Positions 43,290 through 54,155 of a DNA stretch of 64,000 nucleotides are shown in pieces. The notes under the pieces were generated by a model. The model was given only the letters and a program-made list of their open reading frames with translations. It was not told the origin of the DNA and made no database searches. Position numbers and translations under genes: made by a program. The first letter of the stretch is position 1, and each line of letters begins with the position of its first letter. The stretch comes from Lucinisca nassula. Its lineage: Eukaryota; Mollusca; Bivalvia; Lucinida; Lucinidae. The stretch is from assembly GCA_963580285.1 (NCBI GenBank), contig OY757023.1, forward strand, positions 127,504,027-127,568,026. Direction: 5' to 3'.

Positions 43290-43335
43290 GGGCCAGACTA
43301 GCTAGTTTCAGCCAATTAGGCCTCATCAGTGACCC
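43290..43335 (-). ncRNA. Type I hammerhead ribozyme, second copy
   Basis: Exactly 187 bp from the first, identical except for A at 43310 (plus), which turns the core-proximal stem II pair into G-U. Core, stem III, GTC triplet and stem I are kept. Probably weaker than the first copy. Predicted cut is between 43296 and 43295. Confidence 0.83.
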
Positions 43336-44636
43336 TCAGATATTTTTAAAATTCCACAATGGAATCAATGATCCCAAAGGACAAGAAAAGACTGAAATGC
43401 TCCTTATGCAGTCATTGGATATGTTTGAGGCATACATATCACAACATGAGAGTCAAAGACTGAAATGCTCCTTATGCAGTCATTGGATATGTTTGAGGCA
43501 TACATATCACAACATGAGAGTCAAAGACTGAAACACTCCTTATGCAGTCATTGGACATGTTTGAGGCATACATGACACAACATGAGAGTCAAAGACTGAA
43601 ACACTCCTTATGCAGTCATTGGACATGTTTGGGGCATACATATCACAAAATGAGAGTCAAAGACTGAAACACTCCTTATGCAGTCATTGGACATGTTTGA
43701 GGCATACATATCACAACATGAGAGTCAAAGACTGAAACACTCCTTATGCAGTCATTGGATATGTTTGAGGCATACATATCACAACATGAGTGTCAAAGAC
43801 TGAAATGCTCCTAATGCAGTCATTGGACATGTTTGAGGCATACATAACATAACATGAGAGTCAAAGACTGAAACACTCCATATGCAGTCATTGGACATGT
43901 TTGAGGCATACATATCACAACATGAGAGTCAAAGACTGAAATGCAGTCATTGGACATGTTTGAGGCATACATATCACAACATATGAGTCAAAGACTGAAA
44001 TGCTCCTTATGCAGTCATTGGATATGTTTGAGGCATACATTTCACAACTTGAGAGTCAAAAACTGAAATTCTCCTTATGCAGTCATTGGATATGTTTGAG
44101 GCATACATATCACAACATGAGAGTCAAAGACTGAAGTGCTCCTTATGCAGTCATTGGATATGTTTGAGGCATACATATCACAACATGAGAGTCAAAGACT
44201 GAAATGCTCCTTATGCAGTCATTGGATATGTTTGGGGCATACATAACACAACATGAGAGTCAAAGACTGAAATACTCCTTATGCAGTCATTGGATATGTT
44301 TGAGGCATACATACCACAGCATGAGAGTCAAAGACTGAAATGTGGCTTATGCAGTCATTGGATATGTTTGGGGCATACATAACACAACATGAGAGTCAAA
44401 GACTGAAATGCTCCTTATGCAGTCATTGGATGTGTTTGAGGCATACATAACACAACATGAGAGTCAAAGACTGAAATACTCCTTATGCAGTCATTGGACA
44501 TGTTTGAGGCATACATACCACAACATGAGAGTCAAAGACTGAAATGCGGCTCATGCAGTCATTGGACATGTTTAGGCATACATATCACAACATGAGAGTT
44601 CCTTAGTAAGTTAGTATAAACAAAAATGTTGATGTG

Positions 44637-47175
44637 CCCTTTTTATGCCCCCAACTTCGAAGAAGTTGTGGGGGCATATTGGTTTTGCCCTGTTCGTCCA
44701 TCCGTCCTTCCGTCCTTACGTCCGTCCCACTTTTTACTGCATAGCATAACTTTAGAACCATGGGTGCTAGGTTTTTGAAATTTCATATATGGATTCCTCA
44801 TGAAAAAATAATTGACCCGTGTTTTTTTTCTCGTCAGGATTATGCCCCTTTTTTGAGTTATGCCCCTTTGCAAAAAATACTATGAAATCTTGTAAGCAAG
44901 ATATCTCAAAAACTGTTTGAGCTATTGCCCTGAAACTTTACATGCTGGTTGGGGATGATGAGTAGATGAACTGATTAACTTTTGAAAAAAATCCGAAATT
45001 TTTTTCTTGAGTTATGGCCCTTTGAAATTTTTCGCGTTTTAAGTTTGTAAGCAAGATATCTAAAAAAACTATTTGAGGTTTTTCCCCGAAACTTCACAGA
45101 CTTGTCGGGGATGATGAGTAGATGAACTGATCAACTTTTGAAAAAAATCCGATTTTTTTTTCTTGAGTTATGGCCCTTAGATTTTTTTCGTGTTTTCAGC
45201 TTGTAAGCAAGATATCTCAATAATTGTTTGAGCGATTGCCCTGCAACTTTACAAGCTGGTTTGGGATGATGTGTAGATGAACTGATTAACTTTTGAAAAA
45301 AATCCGAAATTTTTTTCTTGAGTTATGGCCCTTTGAAATTTTTCGCGTTTTAAGTTTGTAAGCAAGATATCTAAAAAAACTATTTGAGGTTTTTCCCCGA
45401 AACTTCACAGACTTGTCGGGGATGATGAGTAGATGAACTGATCAACTTTTGAAAAAAATCCGATTTTTTTTTCTTGAGTTATGGCCCTTAGATTTTTTTC
45501 GTGTTTTCAGCTTGTAAGCAAGATATCTCAATAATTGTTTGAGCGATTGCCCTGCAACTTTACAAGCTGGTTTGGGATGATGTGTAGATGAACTGATTAA
45601 CTGTTGAAAAAAAATCCTATATTTTTTTCTTGAGTTATGGCCCTTTGAAATTTTTCGCGTTTTAAGTTTGTAAGCAAGATATCTCAAAAACTATATGAGG
45701 TTTTTCCCCAAAACTTCACAGACTGGTTGGGTATGATGAGTAGATGAACTGATTAACTTTTGAAAAAAATCCAATTTTTTTTTCTTGAGTTATGGCCCTT
45801 TGATTTTCTTCGTGTTTTCAGCTTGTAAGCAAGATATCTCAAAAATTGTTTGAGCTATTGCCCTGAAACTTTACAGGCTGGTTGGGGATGATGAGTAGAT
45901 GAACTGATTAACTTTTGAAAAAAATCCGAAATTTTTTTCTTGAGTTATGGCTCTTGAAATTTTTCGCGTTTTGGCATATTGGTTTTGCCCTGTTCGTCCG
46001 TCCGTCCTTCCGTCCTTACGTCCGTCCCACTTTTTACTGCATAGCATAACTTTAGAACCATGGGTGCTAGGTTTTTGAAATTTCATATATGGATTCCTCA
46101 TGAAAAAATAATTGACCCGTGTTTTTTTTCTCGTCAGGATTATGCCCCTTTTTTGAGTTATGCCCCTTTGCAAAAAATACTATGAAATCTTGTAAGCAAG
46201 ATATCTCAAAAACTGTTTGAGCTATTGCCCTGAAACTTTACATGCTGGTTGGGGATGATGAGTAGATGAACTGATTAACTTTTGAAAAGAATCCGAAATT
46301 TTTTTCTTGCGTTATGGCCCTTTGAAATTTTTCGCGTTTTAAGTTTGTAAGCAAGATATCTAAAAAACTATTTGAGGTTTTTCCCCGAAACTTCACAGAC
46401 TTGTCGGGGATGATGAGTAGATGAACTGATCAACTTTTGAAAAAAATCCGATTTTTTTTCTTGAGTTATGGCCCTTAGATTTTTTTCGTGTTTTCAGCTT
46501 GTAAGCAAGATATCTCAATAATTGTTTGAGCGATTGCCCTGCAACTTTACAAGCTGGTTTGGGATGATGTGTAGATGAACTGATTAACTGTTGAAAAAAA
46601 ATCCTATATTTTTTTCTTGAGTTATGGCCCTTTGAAATTTTTCGCGTTTTAAGTTTGTAAGCAAGATATCTCAAAAACTATATGAGGTTTTTCCCCAAAA
46701 CTTCACAGACTGGTTGGGTATGATGAGTAGATGAACTGATTAACTTTTGAAAAAAATCCAATTTTTTTTTCTTGAGTTATGGCCCTTTGATTTTTTTCGT
46801 GTTTTCAGCTTGTAAGCAAGATATCTCAAAAATTGTTTGAGCTATTGCCCTGAAACTTTACAGGCTGGTTGGGGATGATGAGTAGATGAACTGATTAACT
46901 TTTGAAAAAAATCCGAAATTTTTTTCTTGAGTTATGGCCCTTTGAAATTTTTCGCGTTTTAAGTTTGTAAGCAAGATATCTAAAAAACTATTTTAGGTTT
47001 TTCCCCGAAACTTCACAGACTGGTCAGGGATGATGAGTAGATGATTAACTACAGCTTTTCTTGTGTAATTTCAGCATTACAGCCACATAAAAACAAGATA
47101 TCTCAATTACTGTTAGGGACAAGCAGTGTTAGGGTCAAGCAGTTGGGGGCATTGTGTTTCATAAACACTGGCTCT
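44637..47175 (+). mobile_element. Element P: hairpin-headed array with 1300-bp duplication
   Basis: Head hairpin ATGCCCCCAACTTC / GAAGTTGTGGGGGCAT (44645-44676), then GTCCATCCGTCCTTCCGTCC. Units of ~145 bp carry AAGCAAGATATCTCAA, GATGATGAGTAGATGAACTG and TTGAGTTATGGCCC. From 45973 the sequence restarts at GGCATATTGGTTTTGCCC, 1300 bp after its first occurrence at 44673. The tail is GTTGGGGGCATTGTG. Minus ORFs rich in KTRKISKGHNSRKK are by-products. Confidence 0.85.
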
Positions 47176-47875
47176 AGTTAAAGCATGTGTGATAATTATG
47201 AAAAATACTGAATTTATACTGGACAGCTGCAGTTGTGCTTTGACAGTCTATCTGGTAAATGAGACACACGTAGGTCACAGCAACCAAGTTTTTATGAGGG
47301 TGGCCAAGTGGAGCGAGTACTTGTGGGAGACAAGAGTAACACGTGGTTGTACTAGCTTTTGGGATGTTGACCCTGGACTGGTTTGATGCATACACTGATG
47401 AAGTTACATGGTGATGTGCTTAAGGTGTGTTTTGGGATGAGACATGGAAATTATCACAGTAGGTTTATATGATGGAGATCCAGACTTGTTTGATGCATCT
47501 GATGGAGTTAAGATTTTCGGGAGGCAAGCTATAGAAACACAATGACCTAGTATTTTTATGGTGATGAGAATTTTGATACATGCACTGATGAAGTTTTGTG
47601 GAACTGTGTCTTAGTGTACAGAGTCAACCTGGTAAACCAGATGTGGTCACTTTCTTATCAAGTAGATCACAGTGACCTAGCTTTGGAGATGAAGATCTGT
47701 ACTAGTTTGATACATTTATACAGTTTGGTGGTGTTGTGGGACATATTGGATGCAAGATGCAAAGTCAATTTGTTGAAAGAGACACATGATCTGTTTTGGT
47801 TAAAGAAGTCACCAGTGACCTAGTTTATGGTATGATGACCTGGAGTGGTTTGATGCATAAATTCATGAAGCATAG

Positions 47876-48174
47876 TTTTGTTTGTTTGATTTGAAGTTTA
47901 ACTTCCCCATCAACACTGTATAGGTAATTTTGGAGACATTGCTTCCAATTTCGTGGGACTTTTACCAGACATTGAGATGAAATGACATCTCAAGCCCTGT
48001 CGCCCAATGAAACCAATAGGGTTTATTAGCATGGACGGTGCAACTGCACCGCTTTGCCTGGGCAGGCTTAGATCCTCTTAGCAGCTTACCAGTCCTTGTG
48101 TGCGGTCGGTTTCAGCTCTGGGTGGAAGCATCATGCAGCCCATCTATTTCTTCAAGCCCCAATGGGCAGGGGCC
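47876..48174 (-). mobile_element. SINE-A copy (reverse), full length
   Basis: TTTGTTTGATTTGAAGTTTA at the left, CTTCAAGCCCCAATGGGC at the right. Only an imperfect flanking repeat is visible. Confidence 0.88.
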
Positions 48175-48265
48175 GTCATGAATTAAGCATGGTGAAGCTT
48201 GGACTTGTGGGAAGCAAAACACAGTTAACCTGATAATAGAGCAAATGGTCAAATTGGGTCAAATT

Positions 48266-48657
48266 TACCCTTATCCTGCTGAATAAATTAATTTATTTTA
48301 TACATAGCTGTGATTTCAATGCATATCTCAAACAAATAAAAGTGATATTATATAAATGTTATTTTCAGTGTAAAAAATAACATGACCATGTTATTTTCAC
48401 AGTTGCCACCTGGACTACTTTTCTCAGCAAAATTCATGTTATCTATAAAATAATTCTGTAAAATACCTTGAAAAGCACTCTTTGAACTGAAAAAATGCTG
48501 TATTCAAAATGCGATCTGTTTGTTTTGAAACTGACATCTGTGACGTCATAGCCAGGCAAAATTGTGACGTACAATACGATAGATCAATTACCATAAATAT
48601 CCGCATAAAATTATAAAATAAAAAGAAAATTTACTTTTTTGAGGTAGATACCAAAAA
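48266..48657. other. MITE-F end plus unassigned AT-rich DNA
   Basis: TTACCCTTATCCTGCTGAAT (48266) is a MITE-F left end; a MITE-F body scrap (CCCATTGCTGACTTTCAACC) lies at 48947, so the element was broken apart. AATAACATGACCATGTTATT (48377) is a small palindrome. No gene. Confidence 0.5.
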
Positions 48658-48839
48658 TACAGTCCAACCTGTATTAAGCAACCACCTTTGGGATATTCAA
48701 TAAGTGCTTGCTTAAGACAGGTGCTTGCTTAACACATGTGGATTTTAATGCATTTTCCTTTTATGGGAACTGAATATCTGCTTGCTTAACACAGGTTGCT
48801 TGCTTAATAGAGGTGGCCACTAAGACAGGTTTTACTGTA
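48658..48839. mobile_element. MITE-I, 182 bp, TA-flanked
   Basis: Inverted ends TACAGTCCAACCTGT and ACAGGTTTTACTGTA, inner GCTTGCTTAA repeats and GGTGGCC/CCACC. Resembles MITE-H in its first bases but is otherwise distinct; Tc1/mariner-type class likely. Confidence 0.8.
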
Positions 48840-49361
48840 TTTATTACATCGGAATTTTCACACGTGCTTTGCACTCATGAAAATTTGGATGTTTTCAACA
48901 CACTAGATGAAATACTCAAAAGGTAAATATCCTCTATTTAGTTGCACCCATTGCTGACTTTCAACCAATTAAATTACTTTATATTCTGCTCTGGTGAGCT
49001 AAAAGTATAAATCACCATCCTTGAATAAAAGCTCAGGAGTCAAAGGTTGCGGTGGTCATGAGCTAAGCCAGAATGGGCTAGGATTGGGTATGATGACCAG
49101 CATCCACGATTAAGTTTTGTGGAGATGGGATTTGTGATTTGCAAGATAATGACTGGCCCAGTAAACAAGATATGTGGTCATCAAAGTAGGTCACTGATAC
49201 CTAGTTTTTCTGATGTTGATCCAGACTTGTTGGTTGATGCATCCCCTGATGAATTATGATGGAGGGCACACTACAGATTCGGCCTGGTAAACAAGACATG
49301 TACCTGATTTTTGGCAAAGTAGGTCACAGTGACCTAGCTTACAGTGATGCAGACTGGTTAT

Positions 49362-49556
49362 ATGGAAGCACTGATGAGAGCCTCCGTGGTGTAGTAGTTA
49401 TGATACTCGCCTTGTAAACCAGGGGTGGCAGGATCTATCCCGGGCTTCTCCAGACTTTCAGATCAGTCTTTAAACCGAGGTCCCGTCACTGTATGACCTT
49501 AGCTGTTGGTGAGACATAAATCTCAAACACTCACTCACTCATGGAAGCACCGATGA
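49362..49556 (+). mobile_element. SINE-D with 16-bp TSD
   Basis: tRNA-like head GCCTCCGTGGTGTAGTAG, B-box-like GGATCTATCC, and tail with CTCAAACACTCACTCACTC. The TSD ATGGAAGCACTGATGA versus ATGGAAGCACCGATGA lies at 49362-49377 and 49541-49556. Confidence 0.92.
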
Positions 49557-49794
49557 AGGTTGATGGAGCAAGGACTTGTTGGAAGCAATATACAAAGTTG
49601 ACTTGGTAAATGAAACATGCGGCGGATATGACTGACAATGGACCACTGTCTGTTTTATAAGCTTGGCTCTATTGACTAAAATCCCACCTCTGAATCTTGT
49701 TTTGTGCTTTATGGCTTCTCACTGACTCAGCAATTCTTCATGCACACCTAACAGGGTTTTTCTTATAACTGAATGGATGCTATCTCAAGTACTG

Positions 49795-49965
49795 GGACAG
49801 ACAGGCCTAAGCAAACAAAGCAGACCCAAATGAGACTGCTCCTGAAGGAGCAGTTTGATCAATACTGCTCCTGGAGCAGTCTAATCAGGGTCTTTACTGT
49901 TTGCCATAAAAAACCCTAACAATTAAGACACCTTGAGGACTTGCTGTAATGTTACTAAAATTATA
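49795..49965 (-). repeat. Palindromic family J copy, rearranged
   Basis: GACAGACAGGCCTAAGC, then two hairpin-like GACTGCTCCTGAAGGAGCAG and ACTGCTCCTGGAGCAGT segments, then forward GACACCTTGAGGACTTGC. The core has been partly duplicated or inverted. Confidence 0.7.
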
Positions 49966-50139
49966 CAAATTAGCTACAAGAGCAGTCTGATTTGGGTCCA
50001 CACTGGTTGCCTGTATGCAAAAATATTTTTTAAAACATTTGTAAAAAAATTCAGCAGATGACATTTTCAGGTGTAGTTTTTCTTGCCATCTTAAGGGTTA
50101 ACAATCATATATGCCTTGTATCAATACAAGCATTAGCTT

Positions 50140-50473
50140 TTTAAAGATTCTGTTTTTGTTTGTTTGTTTGATTTGAGGTTTAACGTCCCCGTCAACACTG
50201 TAAAGGTCATTTTGGAGACATTGCTTCCAATTTTGTGGGACTTTTACCCGACATTGAGATGAAATGACATCTCAAGCCCTGTCGCCCAATGAAACCAATA
50301 AGTTTATTAGCATGGACGGTCCGCCTCACACCGCGGTTCCTGCACAGGCTTAGATCCTCTAAGTGGTTTACCAGTACTAGTGTGCGGGCCGGATTCAGCT
50401 CTGCGTGAAAGCATCATGCAGCCCATATATTTCTACAAGACCCTATGGGCGGGGGCCACTTTAAAGATTCTGT
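50140..50473 (-). mobile_element. SINE-A with 14-bp TSD
   Basis: Full-length reverse copy flanked by TTTAAAGATTCTGT at 50140-50153 and 50460-50473. Confidence 0.94.
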
Positions 50474-50857
50474 AATCATATAGGTGGCGAAATCTTTTTG
50501 TACTCTTGTTATAGTTATCATTTAAGATATTTCGGGCTGCTTTGTTAAATTTAAACAGTAAACAAACCACAATACCACAACCTTGAGCTATCTGTTTATT
50601 TTGTAACCATCTGACACCTTTATTTTCAGTTCATTATGAGGGAGAAAAAAATCAGTCATTCAGACATCTGATGATAAGTCAACAGTATCAATTTCTGTCA
50701 ATATCATTATGGGGCTGCCATGTTTTCTCAGGCCTCATATTTTTCAGGCATATGCAGGATTTCAGGCTTTTAGGGCTTGATTGTTTATTGATTTTTTCTT
50801 GATTTCAGGTTTTTAGATTTTGATTTTTTCCTCCTCTATTCTGTTTAAAATGACTAT
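50474..50857. other. No recognised feature
   Basis: T-rich, with repeated TTTCAGGC words. CTCAGGCCTCATAT near 50730 is echoed inversely at 51107 (ATATGAGGCCTG), suggesting a decayed foldback split by MITE-F. Confidence 0.4.
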
Positions 50858-51065
50858 TTAACACTTATCCTCTGAATAAAATTATTTTGCTACACCCATT
50901 TCTGCCTATTCACCAATCAAATTATTTGATATAATGTATTCAAGTCACCCACTGCATTACAAACAGTGTAGATCCTGATCAGATGGCTTCTTCAGAAGCC
51001 ATCTGATCTGGATCTACACTGTTTGTAAAGGTATTGGTTGTCCTGTACAGCAGGATGAGGGTTAA
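50858..51065 (+). mobile_element. MITE-F copy, complete
   Basis: TTAA at 50858-50861 and 51062-51065. The core palindrome GGCTTCTTCAGAAGCC with GATCTACACTGTTTG arm is intact; right end TACAGCAGGATGAGGG. Confidence 0.9.
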
Positions 51066-51182
51066 GGCTGCAAAATCAGGTCTTTCAGGCTTTGAAAAGC
51101 GTGGTCCATATGAGGCCTGTTTCTACGAAACAACTTTCAGGACATCCTGTTTGCTTGCTTGCTAAGGCCCTATGGAAGACAT

Positions 51183-51392
51183 CTACCATAAAATACAAAA
51201 AATTTGGGCAGCTTCAGGACTTGCTATAATTGTCCTAAAATATTAAAAATTTGTTTCACGATTCAGCAAGAAGTCAAAAAGGTGCAGACAGAATGGCAAA
51301 CATTGTAGACCCTGATCAGACTGCCCCTCTGATCAAGATCTGCATTGTTTGCATAGGCCTGTCTGCCCCAATACTTAGGATCATTAGGGTAC
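51183..51392 (+). repeat. Palindromic family J copy
   Basis: GGACTTGCTATAATTGTCC, CAGCAAGAAGTCAAAAAGG, hairpin remnant, GGCCTGTCTGCCCC, GGATCATTAGGGTA. Confidence 0.82.
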
Positions 51393-51435
51393 TCTTAAAG
51401 GAAAGCATTTGCTCTTTAGGAGCAGATTCTTTCCT

Positions 51436-51664
51436 TTAACCCATTTAGTAGAGGAAACCCCTAAACGGGTACCCTGGCAAACAATGCAGGCCCAGATCAG
51501 ACGCCGCAGAATGCGGCGTCTGATCAGGGCCTCCACTGTTTGCTAAAAGTTCAGTCATTTTCCAAATAAATTTTGATAAAAACACAACCTGACACCCCAA
51601 AATTTTTAAATGAACTCCTGTTATATATAAGGGGGAAGATTCCATTTGGTACGAAAAGAGTTAA
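51436..51664 (+). mobile_element. MITE-G copy, complete
   Basis: TTAA at 51436-51439 and 51661-51664. Core palindrome GACGCCGCAGAATGCGGCGTC is perfect apart from the loop. Right end GGTACGAAAAGAG. Confidence 0.9.
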
Positions 51665-51764
51665 GAGTTCTTAAAGAGTTTTCCCTCTTGTATGCATGCT
51701 GCTTAAAAAGCGCTTTAAACAAACAGAAAGCTCATCTAAATGGGTGCTTACAATCATGCCAACA

Positions 51765-51900
51765 TCCCACTTTACATGGTTATACATTGTTTTTCAACTT
51801 ATTGCTTAAAAACATAGATTGGGGATGTTCCTTAGAACTGCCTCAATGAGGTGGCTCTAACAAGCAACCACAACCTATGTTTGTAGCAGAAATAAAGATC
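51765..51900. repeat. Hairpin family K copy
   Basis: AACATAGATTGGGGATG and CAACCACAACCTATG arms, CTGCCTCAATGAGGTGG centre, CCCACTTTACATGG upstream. Confidence 0.78.
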
Positions 51901-52127
51901 AAAGTACTGACAGCACTGGTGGGTGGATTGTCTCTGAATATGGGCCGGAAAAATTGTCCTGATCTAGGACTTACACTGTTTCGTTTAACCCTTTAATTCC
52001 TGTACTGTAAGCAATGTAGACCCTGATCAGATGCCATATTCTATGGAGTCTGATCTGGGTCTACAGTTTTTGCCAAACACAAAACATGATCCCAGTCCAG
52101 ATTCTATCCATAACCCTCATAGGCAAC
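51901..52127. repeat. Shared hairpin module scrap, otherwise unassigned
   Basis: AGCAATGTAGACCCTGATC to CTGATCTGGGTCTACAG (52010-52067) is the palindromic module without recognisable family ends. Confidence 0.6.
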
Positions 52128-52345
52128 ACTTTGACTTCAACGACAATAAGAAAAGTGTAGCTATTTTCTATAAATAACTATTATCTGGATGTCTGAAAGT
52201 CATTGACTATTAATTAGTCATATGGACGTTTTCTAACTTTGGGTTCACTGATTAAGAATCGACCCCCAAAAACAAAAAAAAACTTAATCCTCAAATAGTC
52301 TATGTCCAGAGACTGTATTTAAATCCATCAAAGGTTTAATATATC
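52128..52345. repeat. Family Y copy
   Basis: GACAATAAGAAAAGTGTAGC, TTCTATAAATAACTATTA, GATTAAGAATCGACCCCC. Homologous to 58060-58265, with substantial divergence. Function unknown. Confidence 0.6.
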
Positions 52346-52352
52346 TTTACAT

Positions 52353-52493
52353 AAACTTACCCTGCTGAATAAATCAGTCCAGCCACACAAACCGACAAAC
52401 CACCAAACAAGCCGTCGGACACAACGCATTAATTCAAATGGACCTTTTGGACTCCTTGCAGGATAGTGAAACAAATTTGAGAATTACAGCAAG
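52353..52493 (-). repeat. MITE-F end and family J fragment (reverse)
   Basis: 52353-52395 is a MITE-F left end (CTGCTGAATAAATCAG). 52436-52493 is reverse J (CCTTTTGGACTCCTTGCAGG, GAGAATTACAGCAAG). Confidence 0.6.
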
Positions 52494-52622
52494 TATACCT
52501 ATTGGTGAGTGAGTTAGTGTTTGAATTTTACGTCCCACCAACAACTTAGGTCATACGGATACGGGGCCTCAATTTAAAGACTCATCAAAAAGTCTGGAGA
52601 AGCCCGACCTATACCTATTGGT
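52494..52622 (-). mobile_element. SINE-D, 5'-truncated, 13-bp TSD
   Basis: About 103 bp of the SINE-D 3' part (reverse; AGTCTGGAGAAGCCCG at the right) bounded by TATACCTATTGGT at 52494-52506 and 52610-52622. The tRNA-like head is absent, showing that truncated copies still integrate with full TSDs. Confidence 0.9.
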
Positions 52623-52736
52623 AACAAAATTCCCAGGGACTCACAAACAACTTCTAATCAGGCATGGTAAATGAGTTATTAGTGTTCAAGTCATTGAACT
52701 TTCCCTGTATTATAATTTTCTGATTACTGTAGAAAT

Positions 52737-52911
52737 AAAAAAAAAATCAGACACCTTGAGGACTTGCTGTAATTCTCCTAAAATTTTAGCAAATTCGTTT
52801 CATGATCCAGAGAGTGCCAATGGAATTGCAAACAGTGTAGACCCAGTCTAATCTGGGTCTGCACTGTTTACTTAGGCCCGTCTGTCCAAATACTCGGGAT
52901 CATTACTGTAC
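52737..52911 (+). repeat. Palindromic family J copy
   Basis: GACACCTTGAGGACTTGCTG, TTCATGATCCAG, short hairpin AGACCCAGTC..., TTAGGCCCGTCTGTCC, GGATCATTACTGTA. Confidence 0.8.
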
Positions 52912-53019
52912 TACATGAAAAGGGGTTTACTTTTTGCAATTCAATAGAAATTTTGTGAAAAATTGTTTGTTTTGTCCTTTTTGAAAGGCAGAAAACATCA
53001 GGTTAACAAGTCTAATGAA

Positions 53020-53180
53020 CCACTTTATTTAGAGAAAAACTGGGGTTTTCAGGGGTATGTATTATTTTTCTTATTCGTGATCGAAAAACATAGATTTTGG
53101 GTACTCGTTAGAACCACTTCAATAAGGCGGTTCTAACAATCACTCTTAATCTATGTAAGAAAGGTATCACATAAACCCTT
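53020..53180. repeat. Hairpin family K copy
   Basis: AAACTGGGGTTTTCAGGGG, ACATAGATTTTGGGTACTCG, CGGTTCTAACAATCACTC, AATCTATG. The right arm is diverged. Confidence 0.75.
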
Positions 53181-53290
53181 ATCCAAAACAAGTTACATAA
53201 GCATTAACAAATACATGTACTTACCTGCCTTCATTTATCTTTCCCATAGGACTACCCCTAATGCGAGCGTTTTCATGCCTTTGGAATGGC

Positions 53291-53330
53291 AGGGTCGGGG
53301 ATCGAACCCGCGACCACCCATTCCCGTGGG
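53291..53330 (-). repeat. tRNA-like 3' half, SINE fragment
   Basis: On minus: GGGTGGTCGCGGGTTCGATC, then CCCGACC, i.e. a T-arm/B-box-like sequence. No full cloverleaf, body or tail seen, so a SINE scrap is more likely than a tRNA gene. Confidence 0.5.
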
Positions 53331-53349
53331 TTCAAGAATTCCATTCCCT

Positions 53350-53513
53350 GATGTTCACAACAGTGCTTACCTTTGCAAATAGTGTAGATCCAGATCAGAT
53401 GGATTCTGGAGCCATCTGATCAGGATTTACACTAATTGTTATCATGTAATCTGATTGGCTAACAGACAGAAATGGGTGTGGCTAATTAAATTATTCAGCA
53501 GGATAAGGGTTAA
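53350..53513 (-). mobile_element. MITE-F copy (reverse)
   Basis: TTCACAACAGTGCTTACC at the left to ATTCAGCAGGATAAGGGTTAA at the right, with a shortened core (GGATTCTGGAGCC). Confidence 0.83.
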
Positions 53514-53516
53514 GAA

Positions 53517-53800
53517 AAATATCAAAAATGAGCCAGCACATGACAAAACCTACAATAAGACATTTGACCCAACAAAGACTCAGATCAGCATGCGCATATG
53601 TGCAGTCTGATCAGAGTCTTCATTGTGCGCTCTAAGGATAGCTAAGGACCCAATGCTCCTTCATGCAGCAAGAGAAGTCTCTGGTTAGACTATATGGATG
53701 CGCAGGCTGATCTGATTCTTCGCTGTGCATACATGTAAGTTGTAGGAAATGCTGTGCCCTGGCTCAAATGTCATTTTTAGAACTATATAAGAAAGAAAGC
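53517..53800. repeat. Palindromic family V copy
   Basis: ATGAGCCAGCACATGAC, AACAAAGACTCAGATCAGC, GTGCAGTCTGATCAGAGTC, later GATGCGCAGGCTGATC. Matches 28556-28800. Confidence 0.72.
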
Positions 53801-53907
53801 CTTACACCACCTGGATATGTTATCCTAATGAGCCATGTGAGATAGCATTGTCCCATATGGACCTGTTTTCCTAGATTTTGCACACAAAAAAATCAAATAA
53901 CAATACC

Positions 53908-54155
53908 AGGGGCCAGTTATTCAAAACTAACAATGTCGTTAGTTAACGTATCATCAAAACTTTGATCATTTATTATGGCAAATATTCTAATATTTTTTGC
54001 TGAAAAAATGTGAGCAGCTTTTGCGAATGCAAAATCTGCTCACATTTTTTCAGCAAAAATACCAAACTTTTACAAATATCAAACTTGTTAGAACAGTTAA
54101 CAATATGACCACTAATGAGCTCGTTAAGCTAACGATGCTTTGAACAACTGGCCCT
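53908..54155. mobile_element. Foldback family Q copy
   Basis: Inverted ends AGGGGCCAGTTATTCAAA and TTTGAACAACTGGCCCT; subterminal GTCGTTAGTTAACG/GTTAAGCTAACGA; central palindrome TGTGAGCAGCTTTTGC / GCAAAATCTGCTCACA. Confidence 0.85.

Larger units (their letters stand above)
43020..43388 (-). mobile_element. 187-bp tandem insert with two hammerheads (retrozyme-like)
   Basis: A non-minisatellite block: one full 187-bp unit (43056-43242) and most of a second (43243-43388), aligned by AAGGAATACACCACAGAAG and GGGCCAGACTAGCTAG. Each contains a minus-strand hammerhead. The surrounding minisatellite resumes in phase within one base. No ORF, as expected for retrozyme-type elements, which rely on others for reverse transcription (inference). 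Confidence 0.75.
41963..44605 (+). repeat. 68-bp minisatellite, ~32 copies, interrupted
   Basis: The unit has TTATGCAGTCATTGGATATG, TTTGAGGCATACATATCAC and AACATGAGAGTCAAAGACTG. Interruptions: a 40-bp SINE-A tail at 42826 and a ribozyme-bearing insert at 43020-43388. ORFs are by-products. Confidence 0.92.
47176..49650 (+). repeat. Array R: degenerate ~140-bp units with insertions
   Basis: Recurring AGGTCACAGTGACCTAG, GACTTGTTTGATGCAT, CTGATGAAGTT and CTGGTAAACAAGACATG blocks. Interrupted by SINE-A (47876-48174), MITE scraps, MITE-I and SINE-D. Short ORFs only. Confidence 0.65.

Noticed and set aside
44643..46674. Lysine-rich minus ORFs (KTRKISKGHNSRKK) as a repeat protein
   Set aside because: They recur with the non-coding units of element P and are interrupted differently in each.
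48541..48552. CRE-like TGACGTCA as a promoter element
   Set aside because: A single 8-bp match in AT-rich repeat-derived DNA with no nearby transcript evidence.
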